A program made the position numbers and the translations under genes. Below the pieces are notes generated by a model. It had not been told where the DNA came from, did not search any database, and saw nothing but the letters and a program-made list of their open reading frames with translations. From Gemmatimonadota bacterium (lineage in GTDB: Bacteria; Latescibacterota; UBA2968; UBA8231), in NCBI GenBank assembly GCA_026706165.1, contig JAPOZF010000789.1, positions 1 to 14,773 on the forward strand: 14,773 nucleotides of DNA. Reading direction: 5' to 3'. Within the stretch, counting starts at the first letter, position 1, and every line of letters begins with the position of its first letter. Positions 1 to 6,382 of the stretch are shown here, one piece after another.

Positions 1-135
1 ACACCCTCGGTACGACTCGCTCAGGCGCCTTGTGAGCCGGGCGCCTCGGCATCCCAATTTTGTCAACCTGTCTCTGCGACGGGACACTAGCCCGGCGACA
101 CCACGGCAGCCGATTTAGGAAACCAGGGCAAGGGC

Positions 136-975
136 GTGCTGTTCCTGGCGGGTCTGGCACTGACGGCGGGGACGCTGGTAGCCTGTTTTCGCTTCGGCTT
201 GACCGCCGTAGGGGTGGCCGCGGCTTTGCCAATTGCCGCGGTAGCGGCCGGGATCCTGGAGTTGGACCCGGCCGTCGCCCTCGCTCCGTTGGCCGGCGTA
301 CTCGCTGCGGCGCAGACGGCCAGGGGAAGGACCTACGGCCTGGTGATCGCAACCGCCTCGATCCCGGGCTTGCTCTACGGTTTGTACCTGGTTGGAGTCC
401 TGCACGGCGAGGCGATGACGCCCGACCGGATCGGCGACGATCAACTGCGGCAGTTGAAGGAATCGGGGCTGTCGGCCCTGACCACCCAGGGAATCGCGAT
501 TGAGGATCTGGTTCGCCTGTTCGTCCTTCTGCAGCCAAGCGCCTCGGTGTTGTACGTTCTCCTGAAACTCGTTCTCGGTTATGCACTGGGCCGCTACCTG
601 GGCCTCTGGACAGGCGTCGTCGCCCTTCCCGCTCCACCCCTCGTACGGGAGTGGCGTCTCTGGGAACAGATGATCTGGTTCCTTGTCGGGGGAGTAGCGC
701 TGTGGTTGCTGGCCGGGGACGGGGTGTTGAATACCCTGGCGGTCAACATCGTTGTGGTGGTGCTCGTACTGTACGCCGTTCAGGGGTTTTCAGTTGCGCG
801 CTACTGTCTGTGGAGAATGCGGGTTGCGCGAACCCTGGAGTTCGTTATCTACGTCGTGGCATTGGTTACAGGATGGGCAGGGTTGATACTTGCAGGTGTG
901 GGATTGATGGATACATGGTTCGATTGGCGGCGCCTCGGACGTCGCCGATCGCAGGAAGAAGAGGAGGTCGAATAG
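136..975 (+). CDS. DUF2232 (YybS-like) multi-pass membrane protein
   Basis: A 279-residue integral membrane protein of unknown function. Hydrophobic segments lie at about residues 1-17, 22-42, 45-60, 66-89, 136-163, 178-194, 200-221 and 235-258. A polar loop sits at about 91-128 and the charged C-terminal tail ends in an acidic run. The tail pattern (GLMDTWFDWRR at about 256-266) and the position directly upstream of rplI match the DUF2232 family, which in many bacteria sits between rpsR and rplI. The chosen start is GTG, preceded by AGGG and AAGGG purine runs at 125-134. The same frame is open back to a stop at 88-90 but offers no better start there, so a few N-terminal residues could be missing. 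Its stop lies one base before rplI, so the two are probably co-transcribed. The family assignment rests on pattern and context; the molecular role is unknown. Confidence 0.78.
   Translation: MLFLAGLALTAGTLVACFRFGLTAVGVAAALPIAAVAAGILELDPAVALAPLAGVLAAAQTARGRTYGLVIATASIPGLLYGLYLVGVLHGEAMTPDRIGDDQLRQLKESGLSALTTQGIAIEDLVRLFVLLQPSASVLYVLLKLVLGYALGRYLGLWTGVVALPAPPLVREWRLWEQMIWFLVGGVALWLLAGDGVLNTLAVNIVVVVLVLYAVQGFSVARYCLWRMRVARTLEFVIYVVALVTGWAGLILAGVGLMDTWFDWRRLGRRRSQEEEEVE
961..968 (+). promoter_or_regulatory. Strong Shine-Dalgarno site for rplI
   Basis: GAGGAGGT lies 8 bases upstream of the rplI GTG start. It is embedded in the codons for the acidic tail of the preceding membrane protein. It fixes the rplI start and is the clearest ribosome binding site in the window. 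Confidence 0.8.
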
Positions 976-976
976 A

Positions 977-1420
977 GTGAAAGTCATACTTCTCAAGGAC
1001 GTGGACCGGGTCGGTGCTGCGGGAGAGATCGTTCAGGTAAGCGACGGATTTGGAAGGAATTACCTGATTCCCAACAGCCAGGCGTTGCTGGCTACGGACG
1101 CCAACGTTGCCCGTTTCGAAACCCGGAGACGCCAGCACGAGGCGGCGGCGGAACGTGAACAGCGCAGCGCCGCGGGCATGGCCCAGCAACTCGAGCAGGC
1201 TTCCCTGACGGCCCAGGTCAAGGTAGGGGAAGGGGAGCAGATGTTCGGATCGGTGACTTCCCAGAACATCTCCGATCTGCTCGTGGAGCAGGGTTACGAA
1301 ATCGACCGCCGCATGATCGAGCTCGATGAACCGATCCGCGCGTTGGGCGTCTACAGTGTGAAGGTGAATCTGCACCCGGAGGTAGCGGCGACAGTCAAGC
1401 TCTGGGTCGTGAAAGAGTAG
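977..1420 (+). CDS. rplI: 50S ribosomal protein L9
   Basis: Ribosomal protein L9 binds 23S rRNA near the base of the L1 stalk and helps maintain reading-frame fidelity. The 147-residue length is typical. The N-terminal rRNA-binding domain is clear: MKVILLKDVDRVG at the start and the signature GFGRNYLIP at about 24-32 (more often GYARNYLIP). It is followed by the long connecting helix, rich in Arg, Glu and Gln (about 43-75). The C-terminal domain carries FGSVTSQNISDLL at about 90-102 and the closing beta strand before KLWVVKE. The GTG start is set by the AGGAGGT site ending 8 bases upstream and lies one base after the previous stop, which implies translational coupling with the DUF2232 gene. 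No abnormal residues were noticed. Confidence 0.97.
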   Translation: MKVILLKDVDRVGAAGEIVQVSDGFGRNYLIPNSQALLATDANVARFETRRRQHEAAAEREQRSAAGMAQQLEQASLTAQVKVGEGEQMFGSVTSQNISDLLVEQGYEIDRRMIELDEPIRALGVYSVKVNLHPEVAATVKLWVVKE

Positions 1421-1447
1421 CACCACCATTCCCGGATTTCGTGACAA

Positions 1448-1463
1448 AAACCCAGTTGGGTTT
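1448..1463 (+). terminator. Weak hairpin after rplI
   Basis: A perfect inverted repeat, AAACCC-AGTT-GGGTTT, lies 27 bases past the rplI stop. The stem is 6 bp and ends in only three T residues, so it would be a weak terminator or RNA-processing signal at best. Its presence hints that this stretch is intergenic and that the downstream lipoprotein gene starts later, at 1537, rather than at the GTG at 1441. Confidence 0.35.
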
Positions 1464-1536
1464 CCGCCGGCCCTCCCCTTCTGAGAGACATCCACCACCG
1501 GGACCCGGCACATCGTCGAAGTACCCCTCGGGCCCG

Positions 1537-2400
1537 GTGCGATTGATCCTGTGTCTGCTTTTGGCAGCATGTGCTCCGGAGAGCGAGCCGGGGCCGTTCG
1601 AGCAGGTCGAACAGCAGGTGTGGCGAATCGTCAATCGCAGTCATACCGGCAGCGACGGGATCTTCGTGCAGGCGACGATGCGAACATTCGCATACGAGAT
1701 TGCCAGCCTGTACGCCAGGGCCGAGCAGGAGGGTCTCGACCAGGAGCAGCTCCTGAGCCGGTTTCGGGAGTTCATCTATCAGTACGTGGACGGCCATTAC
1801 CCGTTTCAGGACGGCACCGACATTAACAGCCTCTTCTATCAATACCTCGTTTACGTCAACCGCTCGTTCGACGCGAGCAACCCGATAGAAAAGAAGGTGT
1901 TCGACAACTGGCGGGCGGAGTACGTGCGCCGGTTGTTGGGGGAGGTCTACGACCACAAGTACCCACTGCTCCGGAATAAATACGACCAGCGCTGGGGCCC
2001 GACGCTCTATAGCCGGTTTGTCTTTTACATCTACCTCGACAACAGCGAGTCCGATCTGTCCCCCCGCATTGACGATATCGGAAGCCGGATTTTTCTGATC
2101 GACGAAGAGGGCAACCGCTACGCCCCCAGCGGACAAGCCGGCCCCTACCCCTACGAGTTCGACAGACCGAAAAAGCCCAATCTCGAAGGCAAGGTTGTTT
2201 TCCGTCTGTTTTTTCCAAACAGAAAGGCGGACCGCCGTACTCCGATAGTCGATGCCAGGACCCGGCACCTCGAGCTGGTGATCGAGAACCTGGGTGAAGA
2301 ACCGGAAAGACGCCTGCGTTGGGAGCTGCCCTTTGACTACCCGCAACCCCCTTCAACCACCCTGGGGGATGCAGTGGGGAACCCGGCCTTGAAGCTGTAG
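1537..2400 (+). CDS. Putative lipoprotein of unknown function
   Basis: I do not recognise a named family. The reading frame has a lipobox-like sequence, LLLAAC, whose Cys would be acylated after signal peptidase II cleavage. The mature protein is acidic and Tyr/Phe/Arg-rich, with no further membrane segment, so it is probably anchored to a membrane and faces the periplasm. The first half (about 15-125) looks helical and charged. The second half has alternating hydrophobic stretches such as YSRFVFYIYLD and KVVFRLFFP, suggesting a beta-rich domain. The start is uncertain. GTG at 1537 gives a very short signal, with Cys at residue 12. GTG at 1441 adds 32 Pro/Ser-rich residues and would include the hairpin at 1448-1463. 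Neither has a good ribosome binding site. It could be co-transcribed with rplI and read on into the selenocysteine tRNA gene. Confidence 0.7.
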   Translation: MRLILCLLLAACAPESEPGPFEQVEQQVWRIVNRSHTGSDGIFVQATMRTFAYEIASLYARAEQEGLDQEQLLSRFREFIYQYVDGHYPFQDGTDINSLFYQYLVYVNRSFDASNPIEKKVFDNWRAEYVRRLLGEVYDHKYPLLRNKYDQRWGPTLYSRFVFYIYLDNSESDLSPRIDDIGSRIFLIDEEGNRYAPSGQAGPYPYEFDRPKKPNLEGKVVFRLFFPNRKADRRTPIVDARTRHLELVIENLGEEPERRLRWELPFDYPQPPSTTLGDAVGNPALKL

Positions 2401-2429
2401 CGCGGTGGACCGTCGGCGGCAGAGCCGAA

Positions 2430-2528
2430 GGGAGCGGACGGGTGCCTGGTGGCCCCCGCGGACTTCAAATCCGTAGCGGTGTCGCGAAAGCGGCGCTGGG
2501 TGGGTTCGATTCCCACACGTTCCCGCCA
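2430..2528 (+). tRNA. selC: Selenocysteine tRNA (tRNA-Sec, anticodon TCA)
   Basis: A 99-nt tRNA with the features of bacterial tRNA-Sec. The anticodon loop CTTCAAA at 2463-2469 carries TCA at 2465-2467, on a stem of 2458-2462 with 2470-2474. The D arm is extended (2440-2457). The variable arm is very long (about 2475-2499) with a GAAA-capped hairpin. The T arm is GTGGG-TTCGATT-CCCAC (2500-2516), and the encoded 3' end is GCCA. The acceptor stem GGGAGCG pairs with CGTTCCC (one G-U). The eighth pair expected in bacterial tRNA-Sec would be a G-A mismatch (2437 with 2517). The tRNA reads UGA as selenocysteine together with SelA, SelB and SelD, none of which is in this window. It begins 29 bases after the lipoprotein stop. 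No in-frame UGA with a plausible downstream stem-loop was recognised in the neighbouring genes. Confidence 0.95.
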
Positions 2529-2583
2529 TTCCGACCGCAGGGTAGTCGAGACACCAGGCGGCACAAGCTGGGCAATTGTGGAG

Positions 2584-3654
2584 TCAGGAGAGAACGTCCG
2601 CTTCCCACTTCGTCGGATCGAGACCCACCCGACGGGCGGCATCTGAAACCCGTTGCCAGGTGCCGTCGTCGACGGCGATACCTTCCACGCGTCGCAGGGC
2701 GGCGGTGCGAAACTCCAGTTCCCCGGGGAGAAGCACTTCTCCGAAGCGCGGGTCGGGACGGCTCGAGGTCACGTGCCGGATGAGGCTCTCGATTTCCCGT
2801 TCGTAGGTCGCTTTGTCGGCGAAGAACCCTGGATCGTATGCGGTGAAGAGCACGCCGTTGCTCTTGAAGCTGCGTTCGCCCGACGCCGTGCCCTCCCCTC
2901 CCAGCAGCCCTCCCATCAACTCGACGATCAGACCCAAGCCGTACCCTTTGTACCCGACCGGCCCGCCCAGGGGAAGCATTGCCCCCGGGGGGTCGCCGAG
3001 ATAGTCTTCCGGGTCGGTGGTCGGGTTTCCGTCGCTGTCGATGATCCACCCCTCCGGCACCTGCTCCCCCTTGTTCTGCGCCATGCGGATCTTTCCCTCG
3101 GCGACGACGGACGTGGTCATGTCGACCAGAATCGGTTCGCCGTGCGGGCGCGGCGCCGCGAAGGCGACCGGGTTGGTGCTCAGCTTGCCGTCGATGCCCC
3201 CGAAAGGGGCGATCTGACGACCGAGACGGCCGGCGTTGACGAACACCAGGGCTACGAAACCTGCCCGTGCCGCGGCCAGCGGGTAGGCTCCGGCGCGGCC
3301 GACGTGACTGGTGTTGCGCAGTCCGACGACTCCGACGCCGTGCTCCCGAGCCTTGGCGGTAGCCACCTCGATCGCTACTCGTCCCGATACCTGGCCGAAT
3401 CCCCCCCCGCCGTCGATCAGGGCAGTGCAACCTCTGTCCTGCAGGATTACCGGCTTCCCCTTCGGGTCGAATGTTCCCTCGAGGATTTTTTCCACGTACT
3501 CGTAGTAACGCAGGGTTCCGTGCGCGTCCTGGCCGAACAGGTTCGATTCTACCAGATGGTCGACTACGGTCTCGGCGTCTTCGGGAGAGCAACCGGCCGC
3601 CTCGAAGAGCTCGCAACCGATTCGGTGAAGGGCGTCGGGAGTGAATCGCCTCAT
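2584..3654 (-). CDS. Ldh2/malate-lactate dehydrogenase family NAD(P) oxidoreductase
   Basis: A 356-residue member of the family that includes L-sulfolactate, malate, ureidoglycolate and 2,3-diketo-L-gulonate oxidoreductases, which oxidise 2-hydroxy acids or reduce 2-keto acids with NAD(P) and lack a classical Rossmann fold. The evidence is full typical length plus family motifs: DAHGTLRYYEYV near 43-54 (commonly SHG), the conserved NTSHVGRAGAY near 114-124 with the likely catalytic His117, KLSTNPVAFAAP near 157-168, DMTTSVVAEGKI near 178-189, and GYKGYGLGLIVE near 234-245. The ATG start is clear, but no Shine-Dalgarno site is visible. It begins 4 bases after the stop of the upstream dioxygenase-like gene, so the two form an operon. 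Substrate specificity cannot be read. A role in oxidising the product of its oxygenase partner is an inference. Confidence 0.93.
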   Translation of the reverse strand: MRRFTPDALHRIGCELFEAAGCSPEDAETVVDHLVESNLFGQDAHGTLRYYEYVEKILEGTFDPKGKPVILQDRGCTALIDGGGGFGQVSGRVAIEVATAKAREHGVGVVGLRNTSHVGRAGAYPLAAARAGFVALVFVNAGRLGRQIAPFGGIDGKLSTNPVAFAAPRPHGEPILVDMTTSVVAEGKIRMAQNKGEQVPEGWIIDSDGNPTTDPEDYLGDPPGAMLPLGGPVGYKGYGLGLIVELMGGLLGGEGTASGERSFKSNGVLFTAYDPGFFADKATYEREIESLIRHVTSSRPDPRFGEVLLPGELEFRTAALRRVEGIAVDDGTWQRVSDAARRVGLDPTKWEADVLS

Positions 3655-3658
3655 GAAG

Positions 3659-4474
3659 TCAGGAAAGTGCAGGGGCTGCCAGAACGCGCCCCACTTCGGC
3701 CGGCCAGGTACCGGCCACCGTCACGCCGTACTCCTTCAACCCGCCTGTCGCCAGCGGCCCGGTGAGAAGGGGTTTGGCGCGCTCTCCTTCCAGGAGGTCC
3801 GGCGAGGCGAAATCGGCGTTCAGAAAGTGGAAGGCGATACCTGCCCGCTCGCGATCAGTGGTGTTGTCCCTGGTGCAGTGAGCGCAGCCGTAACAGAAAA
3901 AAGCCGCTCCCCCTGCAGGAACCTCTATCGCGACAGCTCTCTCCTCGGGGGGTTGGCAGTGGATGTGATGATCGCTGTACGGGTCGCGATGGTGGTCGTA
4001 CTGCTCGCGGAAGCTTCCGGGTACGACATGCAGCGTCCCGTTGGCGACGGTGGCATCGTGGACGGCCACCCACATGGCCACCCCTTTCGCGGGATCCGCG
4101 ATCTTGAAATAGGCGTTGTCCTGATGCCAGTCGGTACCGGTGCCCTGGCCGGCAGGCTTGAGGAACAGTTGATCGAGGTGAAGGAGGAAGGGATCGCCGA
4201 TCAACTGCGTGACCAGCTCGAGCACCTTCGGTTCGAAAGGCAAGGCGCGGATCAGGTCGCTCTTGTCGTACAGCGGAATGACCTGGTAGTTGGTCTTCTC
4301 CTGCGAGTGGGTTGCGCCGTCTCCGTCGGTGCGCACATTGCGGCCGAAACCGAGTTGCCGGAAGCGCTCGACTTCCCGCTGCAGGGCCAGTACTTCGTCC
4401 TCGGTGAAAAGTCGGGGCAGCGAGGTGTATCCGTCGTTGCGAAACTGCTCTATGTGCGCGGAACCGAAATGCAT
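3659..4474 (-). CDS. Phytanoyl-CoA dioxygenase (PhyH) family protein
   Basis: A non-heme Fe(II)/2-oxoglutarate oxygenase of the PhyH family, 271 residues from the ATG at 4474. The N-terminal EQFRNDGYTSLPRLF is the usual opening of the fold. The iron facial triad is visible as H118-x-D120 in TDWHQDNAYF and the distal His200 in GCAHCTRDN. Arg211, eleven residues later, is positioned to bind the 2-oxoglutarate carboxylate. Three cysteines (C-Y-G-C-A-H-C) surround the distal His. Members hydroxylate diverse small molecules, and the substrate here is unknown. The frame extends to a TTG at 4504, but the candidate promoter at 4517-4545 would then leave almost no leader, so ATG 4474 is preferred; neither start has a clear ribosome binding site. 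It is the first gene of the operon with the Ldh2-type dehydrogenase. Confidence 0.9.
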   Translation of the reverse strand: MHFGSAHIEQFRNDGYTSLPRLFTEDEVLALQREVERFRQLGFGRNVRTDGDGATHSQEKTNYQVIPLYDKSDLIRALPFEPKVLELVTQLIGDPFLLHLDQLFLKPAGQGTGTDWHQDNAYFKIADPAKGVAMWVAVHDATVANGTLHVVPGSFREQYDHHRDPYSDHHIHCQPPEERAVAIEVPAGGAAFFCYGCAHCTRDNTTDRERAGIAFHFLNADFASPDLLEGERAKPLLTGPLATGGLKEYGVTVAGTWPAEVGRVLAAPALS

Positions 4475-4516
4475 TTTGTCGGACAACAAACTTTCGTGTG
4501 ACAACTTTGAAGGGAC

Positions 4517-4545
4517 AAGATAGAAACGGGTAAAGCAGCTGCCAA
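4517..4545 (-). promoter_or_regulatory. Sigma70-like promoter for the PhyH-Ldh2 operon
   Basis: On the minus strand TTGGCA (4545-4540; five of six matches to the -35 consensus) is separated by exactly 17 bases from TATCTT (4522-4517; four of six). Transcription would start near 4510, leaving a leader of about 36 bases before the ATG at 4474. Confidence 0.55.
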
Positions 4546-4569
4546 TCGCCTCATCACCCCCGGTTCGGG

Positions 4570-4598
4570 TTGCCCGGTGCCGGTGCTATCCTTAGGAT
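4570..4598 (+). promoter_or_regulatory. Candidate sigma70-like promoter for gap
   Basis: TTGCCC (4570-4575), a 17-base spacer and TAGGAT (4593-4598) match the sigma70 hexamers at four of six positions each. The -10 element lies inside the inverted repeat at 4581-4606, the usual position for an operator. Transcription from here would give a leader of about 125 bases ahead of the gap ATG. Confidence 0.4.
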
Positions 4599-4606
4599 AT
4601 TAACCG
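4581..4606. promoter_or_regulatory. Operator-like quasi-palindrome upstream of gap
   Basis: The core is TATCC-TTA-GGATA (4587-4599), flanked by CGGT on the left (4581-4584) and ACCG on the right (4603-4606). All nine arm bases are complementary, with the outer blocks offset by one base. The site overlaps the candidate -10 element. A DtxR/MntR-type regulator is encoded directly after gap and is a possible ligand, but no experimental consensus ties that regulator to this sequence. Confidence 0.45.
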
Positions 4607-4670
4607 AACAGACAAGGACCGCGTCCCGACAGGCGACTCCCCCGCCCTCCTGATCCTTCCGAGAAAACAG

Positions 4671-4726
4671 CTCCAGTCGTGGAGTGCGGCACGGCGTGCC
4701 TCTTTGGTGCCGTCGGTTTCTTTTTT
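4671..4726 (+). promoter_or_regulatory. Structured leader with attenuator-like hairpin before gap
   Basis: Three foldable elements sit just ahead of the gap start. The first is CTCCA-GTCG-TGGAG (4671-4684), a perfect 5-bp hairpin. The second is GGCAC-GGC-GTGCC (4688-4700). The third is a competing, longer pairing of CGGCAC (4687-4692) with GTGCCG (4707-4712), or ACGGC (4691-4695) with GCCGT (4709-4713). The competing pairing is followed by a T-rich run, TTTCTTTTTT, at 4717-4726. Mutually exclusive stems followed by a U-rich tract are the pattern of a transcription attenuator. No known riboswitch family was recognised. Confidence 0.4.
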
Positions 4727-4731
4727 CAGTC

Positions 4732-5733
4732 ATGGAAAAAACCCGGATCGCCATCAATGGGTTTGGCCGTATCGGCCGCCTGGTGCTGAAGGCCTCCTTC
4801 GCCCGCGGGCTTAAGGTCTGCGCCATCAATGACCTCGCCGACCCGAAAACCCTGGCCCACCTGCTGAAGTACGATTCCACCCACGGACGATTCCCGGGAG
4901 AGGTTTACTCCGAAGGAAAGACCCTCGTGGTCAACGGGAGGGCAATCGATGTACTGAGCGAACCTCAGCCCGCAAAGCTGCCTTGGGGTGCGCTGGGAAT
5001 CGATACAGCCCTGGAATCCACGGGGCGTTTCAACAGCCGCGACAAAGCAGCCGCCCACCTGGAGGCCGGGGCCGGCAGGGTCGTTGTATCAGCGCCGGCA
5101 AGGGACGCCGACGCGGTTATCGTGCTGGGGGTCAACGACTCCGATCTTTCCCCCGGTCACAGGGTGGTGTCGAACGCCTCCTGCACGACAAACTGCCTGG
5201 CGCCGATGGTCAAGGTGCTCCACGAACGCTTCGGTGTTACCTGTGGAACGATGAATACCATTCACTCGTACACCAACGACCAGCATGTGCTCGATCAGCC
5301 CCACAAGGACCTGCGCAGGGCCCGCGGGGCCGGCATCAACATGATCCCGACAACCACGGGGGCAGCCGCCGCGGTGGGAGAGGTTATACCGGAACTGATG
5401 GGCAAGCTCAACGGCCTATCAATCCGGGTTCCCACACCCGACGGTTCGTTGACCGACTTTACCGCCGTTGTCAAACGGCCGACCTCCGCATCAGAGGTGA
5501 ACGAGGCGTTCAGGGCAGCCGCCGCCGGGCCGCTGAAGGAATACCTCGAGTACTCGGAGGAACCGCTGGTTCTGTCGGACATCATCGGCAATCCCGCATC
5601 CTGCATATTCGACGCTCAGTCCACCACCGTCGTCGGCGGCACTCTCGTCAAGATGCTCGGCTGGTACGACAACGAGTGGGGGTACGCCAACCGGTGCGCC
5701 GACCTGATGCTGCGGTTGGCTGTAATTCAATGA
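4732..5733 (+). CDS. gap: Type I glyceraldehyde-3-phosphate dehydrogenase
   Basis: Phosphorylating GAPDH catalyses glyceraldehyde 3-phosphate + NAD + Pi to 1,3-bisphosphoglycerate in the cytosol. The 333-residue length from the ATG is typical. The NAD-binding INGFGRIGR is at 8-16, and INDLAD near 32-37 has the Asp (D34) that favours NAD over NADP. The active-site ASCTTNC is at 149-155 with catalytic Cys151, and the partner His178 is in NTIHSYTNDQ. NMIPTTTGAAAAVGEV and the C-terminal WYDNEWGYANR are intact. An in-frame GTG at 4684 would add 16 residues encoded by the hairpin-rich leader and is rejected. The start has no Shine-Dalgarno sequence. No pgk or tpi is adjacent; instead a DtxR-type regulator follows 31 bases downstream, an unusual partnership. 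Confidence 0.97.
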   Translation: MEKTRIAINGFGRIGRLVLKASFARGLKVCAINDLADPKTLAHLLKYDSTHGRFPGEVYSEGKTLVVNGRAIDVLSEPQPAKLPWGALGIDTALESTGRFNSRDKAAAHLEAGAGRVVVSAPARDADAVIVLGVNDSDLSPGHRVVSNASCTTNCLAPMVKVLHERFGVTCGTMNTIHSYTNDQHVLDQPHKDLRRARGAGINMIPTTTGAAAAVGEVIPELMGKLNGLSIRVPTPDGSLTDFTAVVKRPTSASEVNEAFRAAAAGPLKEYLEYSEEPLVLSDIIGNPASCIFDAQSTTVVGGTLVKMLGWYDNEWGYANRCADLMLRLAVIQ

Positions 5734-5764
5734 GTTCGCCGAATCTTCAGCCCAGGGCGACCTG

Positions 5765-6247
5765 ATGTTCGAAGACGTCTGGAAGAGATACGAGGAGAAC
5801 GAGCTCACTCACAGTGCCGCCCATCACCTGATGGCGGTTCACGAGCTGAGGGAGGAGCACGGCTACGCCCGCGTTTCCGACATCGCCCAACACCTGAAAA
5901 TTACCAAGGGCAGTGTCTCGACGGCGATGAAACACCTCAAGGAGAGAGGCTACGTCGCCGAGGACCACAACCGTTTTCTCGAGTTGACCGAAAAGGGCAT
6001 GGACGTGGTCTCCCAGACCGAAGCCTCCCGGATGGTTGTGCAGAAGTTCCTGAACAGGGGCCTGGGCATGGACGAGGACGACGCCGAAATCGACGCCTGC
6101 AAGGTCGAGCACCTGATCAGCTCCGAGGCGAGAGACCGCCTTGTGGGGTTTCTGGAGTTTCTCTTCTCCGAGGATCCCCGCGCCTCCGAGTTTCTCGAGG
6201 CGTTCCGGCAAGCGCTTCCCAACCTGATGCCGGTAGAAGAGAAATAG
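5765..6247 (+). CDS. DtxR/MntR-family metal-dependent transcriptional regulator
   Basis: A 160-residue helix-turn-helix regulator with the two-domain layout of MntR and no C-terminal SH3/FeoA domain. The winged helix covers about 16-77 (GYARVSDIAQHLKI, then SVSTAMKHLKERGYV and LELTEKG). The dimerisation domain runs from about 80 to 150 and contains DACKVEHLIS. In my alignment by eye to DtxR and MntR, the primary metal site keeps Cys112, Glu115 and His116, with His20 in place of DtxR Met10. The ancillary site is altered: Arg89 stands for His79, Gln93 for Glu83 and Glu108 for His98. The family represses metal uptake genes, or acts in metal homeostasis, when loaded with Fe(II) or Mn(II). It follows gap by 31 bases with a modest AGGG upstream. 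Which metal it senses is unknown. Confidence 0.9.
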   Translation: MFEDVWKRYEENELTHSAAHHLMAVHELREEHGYARVSDIAQHLKITKGSVSTAMKHLKERGYVAEDHNRFLELTEKGMDVVSQTEASRMVVQKFLNRGLGMDEDDAEIDACKVEHLISSEARDRLVGFLEFLFSEDPRASEFLEAFRQALPNLMPVEEK

Positions 6248-6336
6248 TCCGGAACCGGTGGCAACTTCCGCCGCCGGTCGATACCCATCGGTTCGCTGCC
6301 ACAGCTTCACATTACGCTACCGTACTTCCCCCCGCC

Positions 6337-6359
6337 GGTCCGGGTCTTTCCCCCGGGCC
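6337..6359 (+). other. GC-rich hairpin between dtxR-like gene and SBF-like gene
   Basis: GGTCCGGG (6337-6344) pairs with CCCGGGCC (6352-6359) across a 7-base loop, giving 8 bp with one G-U. No T-run follows. It could weakly terminate readthrough from the regulator gene or shape the leader of the next gene, whose start is 24 bases downstream. Confidence 0.3.
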
Positions 6360-6382
6360 TGTGAGTCCCCCGGCAACTCCAC

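Noticed and set aside
2..118. Open frame at the left edge that could be the C-terminus of an upstream gene
   Set aside because: It has 38 codons with no recognisable family, it does not match the end of ribosomal protein S18 or S6, which could be expected here, and an open stretch this short is common in GC-rich DNA.
1351..2346. 331-codon minus-strand frame opposite the lipoprotein gene
   Set aside because: It has no recognisable domain. The plus-strand frame carries a lipobox and fits the rplI-selC orientation.
2401..2583. Possible selenocysteine-encoding gene beside selC
   Set aside because: No in-frame UGA with continued homology was found on either side; the flanking genes end at ordinary stops.
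4684..4731. 16-residue N-terminal extension of GAPDH from an upstream GTG
   Set aside because: It falls in the hairpin and U-rich leader and does not fit the family's N-terminus, which starts just before INGFGRIG.
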